Assembly (NCBI RefSeq): GCF_052857255.1
Contig: NC_135497.1
Span: 184,331,906-184,395,905, forward strand
Length of the DNA: 64,000 nt
DNA from: Amblyomma americanum
Taxonomy: Eukaryota > Arthropoda > Arachnida > Ixodida > Ixodidae
Direction of reading: 5' to 3'
In this document: positions 34,141 to 44,825 of the stretch, in pieces
Position numbering within the stretch: the first letter of the stretch is position 1
Layout: each line of letters starts with the position of its first letter
The notes under the pieces: model-generated
What the model was told of the DNA's origin: nothing
The model's database searches: none
Seen by the model: only the letters and a program-made list of their open reading frames with translations
Made by a program: the position numbers and the translations under genes

Positions 34141-34689
34141 CTACCTTAAACTGTTCTCTTCCAAGTCAGTTCAACATTATATTTGTCATCTTCAAATTTA
34201 CATTCTAGCTTATCGTGGCACTTTGCGTGTTTAGGTCCCCAGTCATGCGTTGAATTTTGTTCCCTGAGTTACATCGCAAGGCAACGTCATCAGAAAACCG
34301 CAAGTTCTGAGGTGTTCATGGAACGCGACGCACGACTAAAAATGTAATGGCCGGAAAAAAAAAACACGCAAATTTTGGAAAAAGGAAAGTTTTTTTTTTT
34401 TGCAGTGGAGAAGAAGGCTAAAAATACTTAAAAAATTTCCGAAGGAAATTTCAATGTGTTATGGGTGCTTGCTTACAGTTTTCTCTCACTTTTTTGTTTT
34501 GAAAACAACTGCAGCGTACAGTGATATGAACAGCTGGAGAGCAGGTGTCATCGCCTGTGTCAGACAGCGTTATTCAAACGTTCGTGCTCCGAGGATGCAG
34601 TTTGAAGGCGCCGTCACAGGCATGCGCTGGGCTGAAAATAAGAACAAAAATTTAATATTTGATCTCAGGACTTAAGTACAACAAAATGG

Positions 34690-36215
34690 CTGAGCCCGCT
34701 GCCGCGCGACGCTCACGGCACAAAACAACAAAGGTTTCTGAACACGTAAGCGGCTTTCTCCGAATACAAATCTTCTTGGCGACATGCTAAGCCAAATTGA
34801 CGCTGCCTTGGCCCGAGCGGCGCTCCAGCCTCAGCGAATTCGTCTCTTTCTGTGACTGGGAATGAGCATTGGAAATCAGCTTTTAAGACGCTTCGCCCAT
34901 CGTATTCTCTATCTTCTCGAAACCTGAGAGCACCTTTGCTCGTTTTACACGCGAGTGAAGCATCACGTGGAAGAGACCTTCAGAAATACTTCGTGTCTGA
35001 TACTTTGACAGACGGAAGGATTTGTGGCGTGGCCGTCATGAATTTCGGTATGTCTACGCCAAAACCAGTTGTTCTACTCATCAGTAAAAACAGGAAAGAA
35101 TCGTCACAGGGCGGTGTATTATGTTGCTAGCGAGATTCGCAGTGATTGAATCGCCGGTAAGCGATAAAGTAGTGGCGCTAGTCACGGGCAGCGCCAGCAA
35201 CATGTCAGCAGCCTGTAGTATTGTTGCAAGCAAATTTGAGCATATACATGCATTGAATTGGCGGCTAATGGCCTAAACTTGCTTTTGAATGATCTGATGA
35301 AGCTAAAGACATTAGATAATGGCCATCAGATGGCAAGAGGATTTATAAAGTACGTGAAGTGTACCCACGTAGTTGCTGGAACGTTCCACGAAAAACAACA
35401 AGCAGAAGACGGAAACAGGAGATCAGAGACTCTAAAGCTTTCGAACAGAACAAAGTGGGATGGTATGACTCTGCCACTTCAAAGTCTACTGAAAAATAAG
35501 GAAACCCTTCAACACACTGTGATATTAAGTGACCTCAAAGAAAGTAAGTTCGTGTAAGAATCTTTTTTGGACGAGGATGGCTTCTGGAAACCTATGCAAA
35601 GCTGCCTGCCGCTCATTGCACCAATTTTATTTATAACATGACTGGAGTCGGACAAAGCTTTACTGTCAAACGTTTCGGAACCTTTCCGTTCCATTAGAAG
35701 CGAACTAACAGCAAACCTGGTGACCTCCGCGCTGTCAGGCGAAGAACAGGTTCGAGCGAAAGAAATTGTCAGCAGGCTCGAAAGTTTTATCGACCCGTCT
35801 ATATTGCAGCTAATTTTCTGGGTGCTAGGTACAGAGGAAAATATTTGGATTATGCGCAGATTGCAGAGAGCATTGAATGAATATCTCAGCAAACAGTGAA
35901 CCTTTCATTGGACATCAATAATTTGGTTTCCAACATAGCAGAGTACAGGACGTCCAAAAGTATTTGGTCTAGGACAGGAATCTGGGACTTCGCAAAGGAC
36001 GTGTCACGATTTACCTGGTGGCAAAACCATTGCACCAACCAGCCGCTGACGTCTCTGGCAAGCCGACTGCTGCAGATACCACCATCACCCGCCAGCTGCG
36101 AACGAAACCGGTCGCATTAAAAAAACGTCCATACAAAGCTTCGCAACAGGCTCAAAGGGGACCACGTTCGAAAGCTTGTGTGGGTGCAGTCAAACCTAGC
36201 TGTGGGCACAACTAA
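34690..36215 (+). mobile_element. hAT-superfamily transposase remnant (DUF659 type)
   Basis: Plus-strand segments in different frames follow the order of a hAT transposase. NEHWKSAFKTLRPSYSL is near 34,860-34,910. The catalytic-core start follows near 34,980-35,070 (VSDTLTDGRICG, then VMNFGMSTPKPVV). VALVTGSASNMSAAC near 35,175-35,220 and AANGLNLLLNDLMKL near 35,260-35,305 match the xDNASNMxxA and CxxHxLNLLxxD blocks. DEDGFWKPMQSCLPLIAPI follows near 35,570-35,625. The C-terminal dimerisation region shows FTWWQNHC, LTSLASRLLQIPPSPASCER and, past a stop, HTKLRNRLKGDHVRKL, ending near 36,200. At least four frameshifts or stops, plus altered DNAS and CAAH motifs, show that it is inactive. The terminal inverted repeats were not located. 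Confidence 0.88.
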
Positions 36216-36347
36216 AATCAATCCTGCTGCGCACAGTGCCGCATCCAGGGATAGTGACTCCTGAGTACGACACGCAGTGTCTTATTGGTCGATTTTAATT
36301 TTTCTTGGTTCGACAAAGTAAGTTTTTGGGCGAGTTGGTTACGATAT

Positions 36348-36611
36348 TCCATGGCCACAGAGAGAAGAACGGGACATAGAAGAAGGACACAGGCGTTGAC
36401 TCACAACTGAAATCTTTATTAGCTGCCAGCCGGAATGAGTACCCAGAATAAGTACGGTAAGTGTTTCCGCTGCATGAATTGTGTGCATTACTTTCCATTT
36501 CTGGCCGCCAGTTGGGTACTTATTCCGGGTGGCAGGTAAAAAAGATTTCAGTTGTGAGTCAGCGCCTGTGTCCTTCTTCTATGTCCCGTTCATTGCGCTG
36601 TAGTCATGGAA
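36348..36611. repeat. 264 bp foldback palindrome, Penelope-like ends
   Basis: The left arm (36,348-36,440) and right arm (about 36,508-36,611) are inverted copies: TCCATGGCCACAG, GAACGGGACATAGAAGAAGG, ACACAGGCGTTGACTCACAA and so on. The central 65 bases are unpaired. The right arm wording (AGTTGTGAGTCAGCGCCTGTGTCC) parallels the 3' end of the Penelope-like element at about 38,085-38,115. The structure is probably a pair of head-to-head terminal segments with the middle lost. Confidence 0.8.
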
Positions 36612-36959
36612 TTTTCTTGGTGCAATTGAACAGGTTGGTTCCACAAATATGAGATTTATATTTGCATATTTCTCTGAAGTATTGAGCTATAGTATTGATA
36701 TTTCTGCTATTTATCAAATAAAAAAGTGTTTTTTTGCCGTTTTTTAATTTTTTTTAATTTTCAATTTTCTTGAATGAAACTATAAAAGCAAAAACTTCTT
36801 TTTTTTTAATCCGTTCAAAAATTCCGGAAGTTTTGCATCTCTACGCACGACAAAAGGAGACACATAGAACGAAAGACAGGCTTTTTCTTTCTCTCTGTTC
36901 TGTCTTGTCGTGTGTCGTGTTTCATGGTGACGCACCAGCTAGACCTATGTTCTACGCTA

Positions 36960-37091
36960 CTGTACTGAGGTCATCATCATCGTCAGCCTAACTATGCCCA
37001 CTGCAAGGCAAAGACCTCTGTCTCATGTGTCTCCAATTAACCCTCTCCTTTGCCAGCTGCGGCCACCGTATCCCCGCAAATTGCCTAACCT
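36960..37091 (-). mobile_element. RTE-like LINE 3' end, inverted, truncated by the gap
   Basis: Starting from a TCATCATCATCGTCAGCCTAAC tail, this is the reverse-complement relative of the 30.8-31.07 kb sequence (the CCCACTGCAAGGCAAAG and CTTTGCCAGCTGCGGCCACC blocks). It runs straight into the assembly gap, so its 5' extent is unknown. Confidence 0.8.
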
Positions 37092-37191
37092 NNNNNNNNN
37101 NNNNNNNNNNNNNNNNNNNNNNNNNNNNNNNNNNNNNNNNNNNNNNNNNNNNNNNNNNNNNNNNNNNNNNNNNNNNNNNNNNNNNNNNNNN
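37092..37191. other. Assembly gap (100 N)
   Basis: Exactly 100 undetermined bases, the conventional placeholder for a gap of unknown length. Anything upstream of the JmjC-type gene, including its first exons, could be lost here. Confidence 0.99.
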
Positions 37192-38000
37192 AAGATATCT
37201 TTTTCATAACTGCGAAAACCGGTCATGGGGGAGTTGCTATTTGTGGCTGTTTATTTCTCGGTCTTTCTACTCACTTTCTACAGCCAACTAGATGCATCTG
37301 ATGGCTGTCTTGTTCATTGACGAGGCCGGATGCTTTTCGGCGACATATTGCGAAAAATTCTAAAAGAAAATAGTGTTCAACAGTGCTTTCTACCAGGGAT
37401 GGTCCGACGGCTTATGGCCTTTATGGGCTGTCGTGGAAAACCTCAACCTTCCTAAGGGCCTAATAATAGATCGGAATGCGGAAGAGCGCCAGCAAACAGG
37501 GCGCCCCTTTTAGTTGCAGCCGGCCTTGGTGCACAGCCCGTGCGTGTGTGCGCGGGTGTGTGTTGACACGTCCGCGCACCTGCTCGTTACCCTCTTCGCA
37601 GACATAGCTGGGCTTACCTGAGCTTTGTGGCGCTTTTCTTTTTTTTTGTCCAAACGTATCTGTACTCAAGTTCAGTGCCTTATGGTGACACAGATCCGTT
37701 TAAAGAAATGGATAAAAGAACAACAGGAAAAGAATGCTACTTATATTATAGAACGAGAAAAATACGGCACCACTTTATGTTTACAGCTTCGCGCTTGAAA
37801 CCCTTTTCCGTCCCTTGGCATTATGGTCATGCTCATCACCACTCAAACGCTCTCAGTTTCCCTATTTGCTGTGAAAGGTACGATTGGTTGGCCATAGCAG
37901 CGATTTACTACGAATAGTACATTCCACGCACAGTAGCGGGCTTGAGAATTACTGTCAATGCTGGCCACCCTGCCTTTATTTCTAAACGACCTTCTCTGTC

Positions 38001-38033
<33 letters not shown>

Positions 38034-38045
38034 GCTGCGAATTCC
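37192..38045. other. Intergenic; small signal-like frame and CT repeat
   Basis: A 31-codon frame (37,225-37,320) encodes a strongly hydrophobic stretch, MGELLFVAVYFSVFLLTFY, that could be a signal or membrane anchor. No good donor site follows and I cannot attach it to a gene. A (CT)n run lies at 38,004-38,032. Nothing else is supported. Confidence 0.35.
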
Positions 38046-38049
38046 GTGC

Positions 38050-38998
38050 GCAAAACATTACACGAACCACGTACACGAGAGAAACACAAGGACAGGCGCA
38101 ACACTAACAACTACTTTATTCTTCTCAAACCAACGCATTTATATACATTTTGTCACACCTGCGCAAGCGAAAAAAAAAAAAAAACTCCAGTCATGTTAGA
38201 TCACTGGCAACGACGCAAGCTCAAAAAACTTCAATTCGGCTGAGTAAAATGACATGGAAGTATCGCTGACGCATCCTTCAGCCTTTTTCTTAATATGGAA
38301 TGCTTCGAGAGCCAGCGGCGCGTGTTCGTTTCTGCTCCTGCCCAGAATCGCCGTCCCCTGGAATCGTGTTGTACAATTACTGCAGTTAATAATGTGCGAC
38401 ACAGGATGTGCACCTTTGTCACTTTTGTTCCTTGCATTTAGCGCATGCTCCCTTAGTCGCTCATTTATGCAGCGCCCTGTTTGCACGATGTAGTACGTCT
38501 TTCCACGCGAGAGTGGGAAATCATACACGACTTCGGTGGCGCAAGAGACGAAGGCTGTCCCATATGCCTGATTTGGCAGCCATGCCTTCCATGAGCGCAC
38601 GTGCGGTAGCACAGCTTTGAAAGCTTGTTCGGCTTAGAAAACGCCAGAAGTACTCCATGCCTGCTAGCCACTCTCCTAAGCTCGTGGGAGACTCTATGTA
38701 GGTAAGTTTCATAATCGGCCGCCCTCTTTTTGGCGCTCTGATTTGAAGCTCCCGGATCAGGGCCTCAGCCACAGCTGTCAAAAGCGACACAGGGTAACCT
38801 GCTGCCAAAAGCCGGCGCACCTGATTATCAAAACATGCTTGCAATTTATGCTCACACGATTTTCAGAGAACCGATTCCATACATGAAGATGATATGCCCC
38901 TTTTCACGATCTTTGAGTGTACGTGCTTCGTCTAATGTTTTGCGCACATCGATCATCTGTATTATTATCATGCACCAACTAGGCCCAACAGAAGTGTT
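38050..38998 (-). mobile_element. Penelope-like element 1 (RT tail plus GIY-YIG endonuclease)
   Basis: On the minus strand, three overlapping frames form one degraded ORF end. ACFDNQVRRLLAAGYP (from 38,841) is the RT C-terminal block. VSHELRRVASRHGVLLAFSKPNKL lies near 38,690-38,620. A 138-codon frame (38,196-38,612) carries the GIY-YIG nuclease: VVYDFPLSRGKTYYIVQTGR and CINERLREH, with the usual YIG altered to YIV. The catalytic GIY and YIG elements are both degraded and there are two frameshifts, so it is inactive. The 3' flank (about 38,055-38,150) holds AATAAA- and TATATAA-type sequence and a GCGCCTGTCC end. The other end reads CACCAACTAGGCCCAACAG near 38,973. Most of the RT is missing (5' truncation). 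Confidence 0.85.
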
Positions 38999-39164
38999 AT
39001 CGAATTCCGTAGGTGCCATAAAATACCGACGAATGTGTACAGTACAGTTGAGAGCGGTAAAATACTTGACCTGACTGCAAAAGGGAAGTAAGTAAAGGGA
39101 CACTTAAGTTCCGCCTAAACAGTGTCACTTGATAGTGTTAATGACTAATACCCATATGAGCAGT

Positions 39165-39440
39165 ATCGGTCATCCTCTACTTTACTTTCTAGATCCCTGT
39201 GAGTCCTTATACCTCTCCTGGCGCAGTAGTGCAGCGGTTAAGTGATCTGCCAATGCCCTGCTATGGAAGGTGCTGCCACCGGTGGGGCTTGTGCTGCCCA
39301 GGTTGCTCTCCCGAGCAACCTCTTGCAACCAATGATTAATTTAGCTTCCACTTGCCACGGTTTACTCACAATCCGGTGAACAGGGTGTGATGACGCTGCA
39401 AGGTCACGTGACCTGGTTGGCCCACCACCTAGGTCACATG
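39165..39440 (+). repeat. SINE-like dispersed repeat, copy 1
   Basis: It shares ordered blocks with 42,765-43,040: CAGCGGTTAAGTGATCTGCC, then GGAAGGTGCTGCCACCGGTG, GGTTGCTCTCCCGAGCAA and the AGGTCACGTGACC end. A head of the form GGCGCAGTAGTGCAGCGGTTAAG looks tRNA-like. A non-autonomous, probably tRNA-derived, element is likely. It sits just upstream of the first visible exon of the JmjC-type gene. Confidence 0.7.
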
Positions 39441-39658
39441 TGGAACGATGTAAATATCGCATGGTTGCAGTGTTTGCGAACATGAGCTGCTTGCACACAT
39501 CATCATTAGCAACAGGATTGCTCGACCATTAAGCTCTGTTTCTTCACTGTCATGAGCGCTGATGTTGGAAGCTCAATCAAATGATTTGCCTATTTCTTTT
39601 CATCCGGTTCTAAGAACCGTTCAATGTTCAATGCGAAACGAATATTGTTCTATTGCAG

Positions 39659-39883
39659 GCATGCCTACAGCGGCGTGCCGGTCGTCGTCACCGATGGAGC
39701 GTCAAACTGGACGGCTCTTCAGTCATTTTCGTTGAACTTCTTCAAAGACCTCTACCAGGACGCGGCTTTGAGGATGTCTAGAAGTGCCTGCCAGTTCTTC
39801 CCTTACAAGACGGAGTTCAAGAGTCTGGAAGAAGTTCTCAACATGACGGCAGAGCGTTCTAAGCTTCCATGGTACATTGGGTG
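39659..39883 (+). CDS. JmjC/Cupin_8-type oxygenase-like gene, internal exon (first visible)
   Basis: The exon is bounded by TATTGCAG/G and TG/GTAAGC and is 225 nt long; it enters with one base of a split codon and leaves with two. It encodes HAYSGVPVVVTDGASNWTAL at the start and PWYIGW at the end, the N-terminal half of a Cupin_8/JmjC fold. The YSGxPVVVTDxxxxW block is the usual opening strand of JmjC-like hydroxylases. Its phase joins exactly to the exon at 42,200. Proteins of this fold are Fe(II)/2-oxoglutarate-dependent hydroxylases or demethylases. The substrate of this one cannot be told from sequence. The 5' exons are not visible; the 100 N gap lies 2.5 kb upstream. Confidence 0.85.
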
Positions 39884-42199
39884 GTAAGCAACTACGGCCA
39901 TGCTTTTTTTTTTCGTGGTCAATACACTAGTGACAATGGTGCTAAGAACCACTTCATTTTCCTTTCGGCCCTTACTGAGAACCTGTAGTCTTTCCTGTAG
40001 TCAGACAGGGCGCTTTTCTCGTCAACAATACGAGGACAATTAACGAGGATAAAGTTTCATAGCTAAATGACAGTTGCAGGTATGAGTGTGCGGGTAGGTT
40101 CTACAGCTGTACGACGCCACGCGCGGTAGATTCCATTGAAGAGCCATATACATTTATCAGGCATGCCATAAGGCTGAATGAAAATTTTGGATAGCATGAT
40201 CTTAAAGGAGGTATTTTCATCTTTGTTTACTTTTCGAACTGCATCATAAATCGCTTTCTATCCTATCACGTTTATTGCGGATCAACACAAAGAACAATTT
40301 CAGGGCTGTGTTTCGATCAGTGTGCGCGTGCTGTGCGACGGCATGTCCTTTTGTTCCTCGCATTGAATCATCATGATCATCATGTAATATTCATACAGAA
40401 AAGGCCGGAGGCCATTTTGTTGCTTGCTGCCTTCAGAACCCTGCAGAAACGTCTAAAACACTTGGCGCTGATTACTGATTGTGTGCTGAACGTGGCTTTT
40501 GACGGGCACAAGTTTTACCGACGACGCTGGGCGACAAATTACAGACAGCGCAATGCACCCTTTTAACGAAACGTTCCAGCCATGCGCTTGTTCGGTACGG
40601 CTCACGGCGTTTCTAGGTGCAACGAATATGCGTGACTTATGTTTCATAAAAACTAGAAACATTTCGAAAGTATATTACTTGTTTTCGCTTCGGAGCTTCA
40701 AATTTCAAATCTTCAATGTCGGATCACAAACTAACGTGTCTGTTACTCTCTGTCGCAACTTCCGAAAGCGCTAAACCGACGGCCGGTGGGAAGCAGATCC
40801 TAAGAAGAAGGCTTGCATAAGGTAGAGACGGACAAAAATCAACAAGATTTTTTTTACATCATGAGAAAGTAGCAAAGTGCGATAAAGAAAGGGGTATGCA
40901 CAGCTGCCCACAGAAGTTTTCTGAACCCGGAAACCATGAAAAATCGGAACTTACTCGTCGCCTGGAGGCGCGGCATTACAGCGAGTGGTGCACTGCTCAG
41001 CTCGCACAGCGAACGGCAGACATACCCTTCTGTTCTTGGCTCCATGCTTAAACTGCCAATAAATAAAACTTTTTCAGGAAACTTCTTTGGCATCTGTGCA
41101 CTTGATTTTATACACGTTGATTTTCCAGCGCCCCTAGGCGATCCCTGTTTGTGTCCGTGTGAAACGCACCGATGAATTGACCGAAAACACTCGCGGTCAC
41201 CGGCGCGTGGACTCAGGCACCTTTCTTCCCACTCTTGTTCCAACGCGCTTTGGAAACACAGCACGCCGACTGAAGCACCGGTGCCTTCCCGGCGATGGTG
41301 ACGGCCCGCCGACGATGTCTTCCGTCTCCAAAGCGGCACTCGTTCATGCCTGTCACGGCCATGTACCATGTGCGGGGGTGAACACAAGCACCTGAATGCA
41401 CAGGGACGAACGACAGCCAGTCCTTTCGGGCATGGCGCAGGAAATCACTGTTTATTCTTTAGATTTTTGTAGAAAAAGGAGGGCAGGCGGTGCCAGTGCG
41501 TCTTGCAGCCCTCGGCAAGCTGTTCACTTGCTTCGCACGGCGTGTCCGGAATTCTAGAAACAGGTATGGCTATTACTAACGAGCGGCTACAAATCTCTAA
41601 TTTCAATGAGGCGCCCATCAGTAATGGTCAAAATGTTAACTATTAGAGTTCAATTCTTCGCTTTACTAGTTAACAGATTCGCCTGTTTTCTGACGTCCAC
41701 CAACACTGGTATTGCTATGCCGCAGAACCTTATCGTTACCTGCAAGAACCTATTTTTAAAAGTTAATGGCGGGCTTTCCTAAAACGCCTGGTAGATTTGA
41801 GTACATGCAAACCACTTCGATGCTAGTACATCGATATTTCAGATTCAGAAGAAACAAAGGGCTTTGGTTTCTCGTTGCAGTCTGCTCAGTTCGATGGCAT
41901 TATGCTGGGAGTAAAAGAGGCGAGCAGAAGCTTTAAAGCTGATTGCGTTATCTGTAGCAAGATATACTGACTGGTGGTCCCGCTCAGAGCAGCCATTCTT
42001 TACTAGAGTAAGGCCAAAACTGAAGTCCACTTGGGCATGTGCATCATAGCCGAGCACTTCGACACTCTGTGAACAGTTAGTGGTTACCGCATCTTATCCG
42101 GCCATTTTATATTCTGACTGCAATTTCCACTGGCGAGTTGCGCACTTATATGTCATAGTTATAATAAACATATACGTACGATTTTTGGTACTCTTGCAG
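39884..42199 (+). other. Intron of JmjC-type gene
   Basis: A 2.3 kb intron with GTAAGC donor and TTGCAG acceptor. It contains a probable third copy of the 4.3/24.6 kb repeat (41,535-41,790) and a 177-codon minus-strand frame (40,854-41,387) without a recognisable domain. The latter sits next to TTTATT (AATAAA on the minus strand) near 41,451 and may be part of an unrecognised retroelement. Confidence 0.7.
41535..41790 (+). repeat. Dispersed repeat, probable third copy of the 4.3 kb family
   Basis: Shared order: GAGGCGCCCATCAGTAATGG, ACTATTAGAG, then GCTATGCCGCAGAACC and a TTTTTAAAAGTTAAT end. It is more diverged than the other two copies, so membership is tentative. Confidence 0.4.
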
Positions 42200-42335
42200 G
42201 AGCAACTGCAACCCGAGTGTGGCCAATATTCTCCGAACGCACTACCAAGCCCCTTACTTCCTCCCTCCACATTCGGAGGGCTCTACTCTAGACTGGATTT
42301 TCATGGGCAGCCCTGGCTACGGCGCCCATCTCCAT
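42200..42335 (+). CDS. JmjC/Cupin_8-type gene, exon carrying the first iron-ligand His
   Basis: A 136 nt exon with CTCTTGCAG/G and CAT/GTGAGT borders. It completes the split Trp codon of the previous exon and leaves in phase 0. It encodes SNCNPSVANILRTHYQAPYF, then a LDWIFMGSPGYGAHLH block. The last residue, His, followed by Ile-Asp at the start of the next exon, forms the H-x-D iron-binding motif. WIFMGSPGxGAHxH-D is the recognisable core of this arthropod JmjC-like group. The reading frame is not evident from long open frames because the exon is short. Confidence is high because codon phase, splice sites and motif all agree. Confidence 0.88.
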
Positions 42336-44242
42336 GTGAGTGCATTCCGCATCTTCCGCCGAAGACGATTCTGGATACATGCAGTCTGAATCAAGGGCCG
42401 TATTTCGCAACCATTCATTTCCCAATCTGTCGTTGATCATCGGCGCTTTCGATACTAAAGTCGGGGTGAGGCACTTCTTGCCGGCGTCACATGTAGCAGC
42501 TACCAATGATAAAGAAACAGAACGCATCAGGAAACAATATTTACAAAATGTGGTCCAAAGACTTTTCTTTTTGTTTTGATCTACCATGTAATGTACAGCG
42601 TATACTTTTGCAATTCCTGTGGAAAAGAAAAAAAATTGGGCCATCGACTTTTATTTTGTCTAAAGCAAATACTACTGATAGCTGGAGCGGACACTTATGC
42701 TCCGCTTTAAGGGTATGACGCGACAGCGTGAATGGGTTAATTGCCATGCATGCGGAATTGCTCATCATCTATTTTACTTTCATAGACCACTGGGAGTCAT
42801 GATACCATTCCCGGCTCTGTGGTGAAGCAGTTAAGCGATGTGCCACTGCCCTGCGATGGAAGGTGCTGCCACCGGTGGGACTTGTGAAACCCAGGTTGCT
42901 CTGCCCGAGCAAGCTGCCGCGACAAATCATTAACTACCCCCTGCCTTGGTGCGCCGTTTGCTCACAATTCGGTGCACAGTTTGTGATGCCGTCACAGGTT
43001 CACGTGACCCAGGTGACCCACCTGGTACTTAGGTTGTTTCTCTGACGTTTTTTTTTGTGGATTTTTTGCTCGGCGGCCCGAGACCCTTAACACAACCGCA
43101 TTAAAATTTGGCCTTGGCTAGCATTGAGGGAATGAGAACGAAGCTCGCCTTCTTCGAGCTGTCCCATGTCATTTTATTTTTCAATCCTTTTTCTTGCCCC
43201 ACCATATTTTTTGTAATTTTTGTGCTCACGAGGATGGAGCGGCGAGTCCTTCATTCTTTCGGACTCACCTACTTTATGTGCTCACGAGGAGCCCGTTGTG
43301 CCTTCTGGCGGTGCGGGCAGGGCACTTTATTTTTATTTATTTCTTCTTCCCAAACTAATGTCTGTGCTCACGATTAAAATAAGTAGAATATGCATTAGCT
43401 GTCGAATCCGCCTTGTCTATTGCTCTATACGTGCCTTCGGCCTTGACTGGCGTGGCCATTAGCAAATAATGGTGCCGCACCTTCATCTACTTTACTGGAC
43501 AGTGGTCCAGTAATAAATGAAGCAGGTGTAGCTTAATGCTCGCAGACAGAGGACACGGCGGACGGAACGCTCCCACTCTCGACCCGACTGCCACGCCATC
43601 GGTCCTCTACCGTGGTTATGTCGGTCTACAACTAACACGTTTGTCACCTTCTGCAAAGAGTATTGCACAATGCAAGTGCACGTCAATACTAATTTGTTTG
43701 TACCTGATGTCATTGTACGTAAATGAACATCCAATGGTCATTATAATTAATAATAAGCCCCGTTCTTGCCGATACAAGCATCGTAATGGGTACTGATAAT
43801 GTGTGAAATGTGCAGCGCATCTGGTGAGGATACGATTCTCGCATAGCTATTTTTTTCGCATAAATAATTTTGATATTTAGGATATAGATTTTTGTCTACG
43901 TGTTCGTCAAACATTGGCTCGTGTAACGAGCAAACTCTAGCCTATCAATGCGCAGCAGAACCTGCTCTCGGGAAGGCTTTCGCTCTTAAACGGAGCTGTT
44001 TAGCAGGAATTCAACCAACTGCATTAAAATCTGTACTGTGACTGCCGTGTGGAATCGCCACGCTTTCTCGCGTATCTATATGAGAGAGCCCAAAGTAGAG
44101 CGTCTTCAAAAACATGTGTTCTCTTCTGTGTCCCTGCAGTGAGCAAGCAGGTGTTGGTGAAAACGTTCGACGCGTTTCTTTCTACGCCTTGTAACAGTTT
44201 CGTCTTTCGCTCCCTCCATACATCGCCCTTTCCACCTCGAAG
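42336..44242 (+). other. Intron of JmjC-type gene
   Basis: A 1.9 kb intron with donor GTGAGT and acceptor CTCGAAG. It contains the second copy of the SINE-like repeat (42,765-43,040). Short open frames around 43,100-43,800 show no domain. Confidence 0.8.
42765..43040 (+). repeat. SINE-like dispersed repeat, copy 2
   Basis: Direct-orientation relative of 39,165-39,440, 3.6 kb away. The shared blocks include TGGAAGGTGCTGCCACCGGTGG, CCCAGGTTGCTCTGCCCGAGCAA and a GTTCACGTGACCCAGGTGACC end. It lies wholly within an intron. Confidence 0.7.
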
Positions 44243-44372
44243 ATTGATCATGTCGGGAAACCCTCTTGGCAAGCGCAGATTAGAGGAACAAAACTGTGGA
44301 CACTGAAGCCCGTCCCTGAGTGTTATTCCACATGCCACGAGCTCCAAGTAGTCGTGCATCCGGGTGAAATAT
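44243..44372 (+). CDS. JmjC/Cupin_8-type gene, exon with the Asp ligand
   Basis: A 130 nt exon after ACCTCGAAG and before AT/GTGAGT. It opens in phase 0 with Ile-Asp, completing H-I-D with the previous exon. It then encodes HVGKPSWQAQIRGTKLWTLK and a PVPECYSTC segment, ending HPGEI plus one base. The SWQAQIxGxKxWxLxPxPEC stretch is the conserved core that follows the first iron ligands in this fold; the Lys of GTKLW is a plausible 2-oxoglutarate-binding position, by analogy only. Phases fit both neighbours exactly. Confidence 0.88.
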
Positions 44373-44825
44373 GTGAGTCCTGTCACCTTTGCATTCTGTG
44401 CTCTCTGCGTTTTTCGTAACGTCTGCTCTAGCTCCCATTCACACATGCGGCGTGCTTTAAAGGAGCGAACGCTTTGTGCTTCATCAGAGTAAATCTACTG
44501 GATTCGGTCAGGGGCATCACCATCGCGAAATGACAAATGGTTGCTGCCCGCCATTTCTGTGGATATGTGTTTGGATTAGCGGCCGCTGTTTGGCAGTCGG
44601 ATGGCGCAAGCAGCTCTGGTGCGCACGAATCCGCTGACCATGAACGCGGAGTTTCGGAAATGCAGAAAAAATTAAAGCATGTAATTTGGGGCTGTAGTCT
44701 TTCATGTGCATCCTTGTTTATATGAACATTTTTGCCATGTTCACTCATAGTGGCCATGGACATCGACACAAGAGCCACGTATATTTGCCGAAACTACAGT
44801 TTTTTCTTCCTTTCTTTACTTTCAG

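Noticed and set aside
35509..35892. 127-codon minus-strand frame
   Set aside because: It is antisense to the hAT transposase remnant, whose plus-strand reading carries the family motifs.
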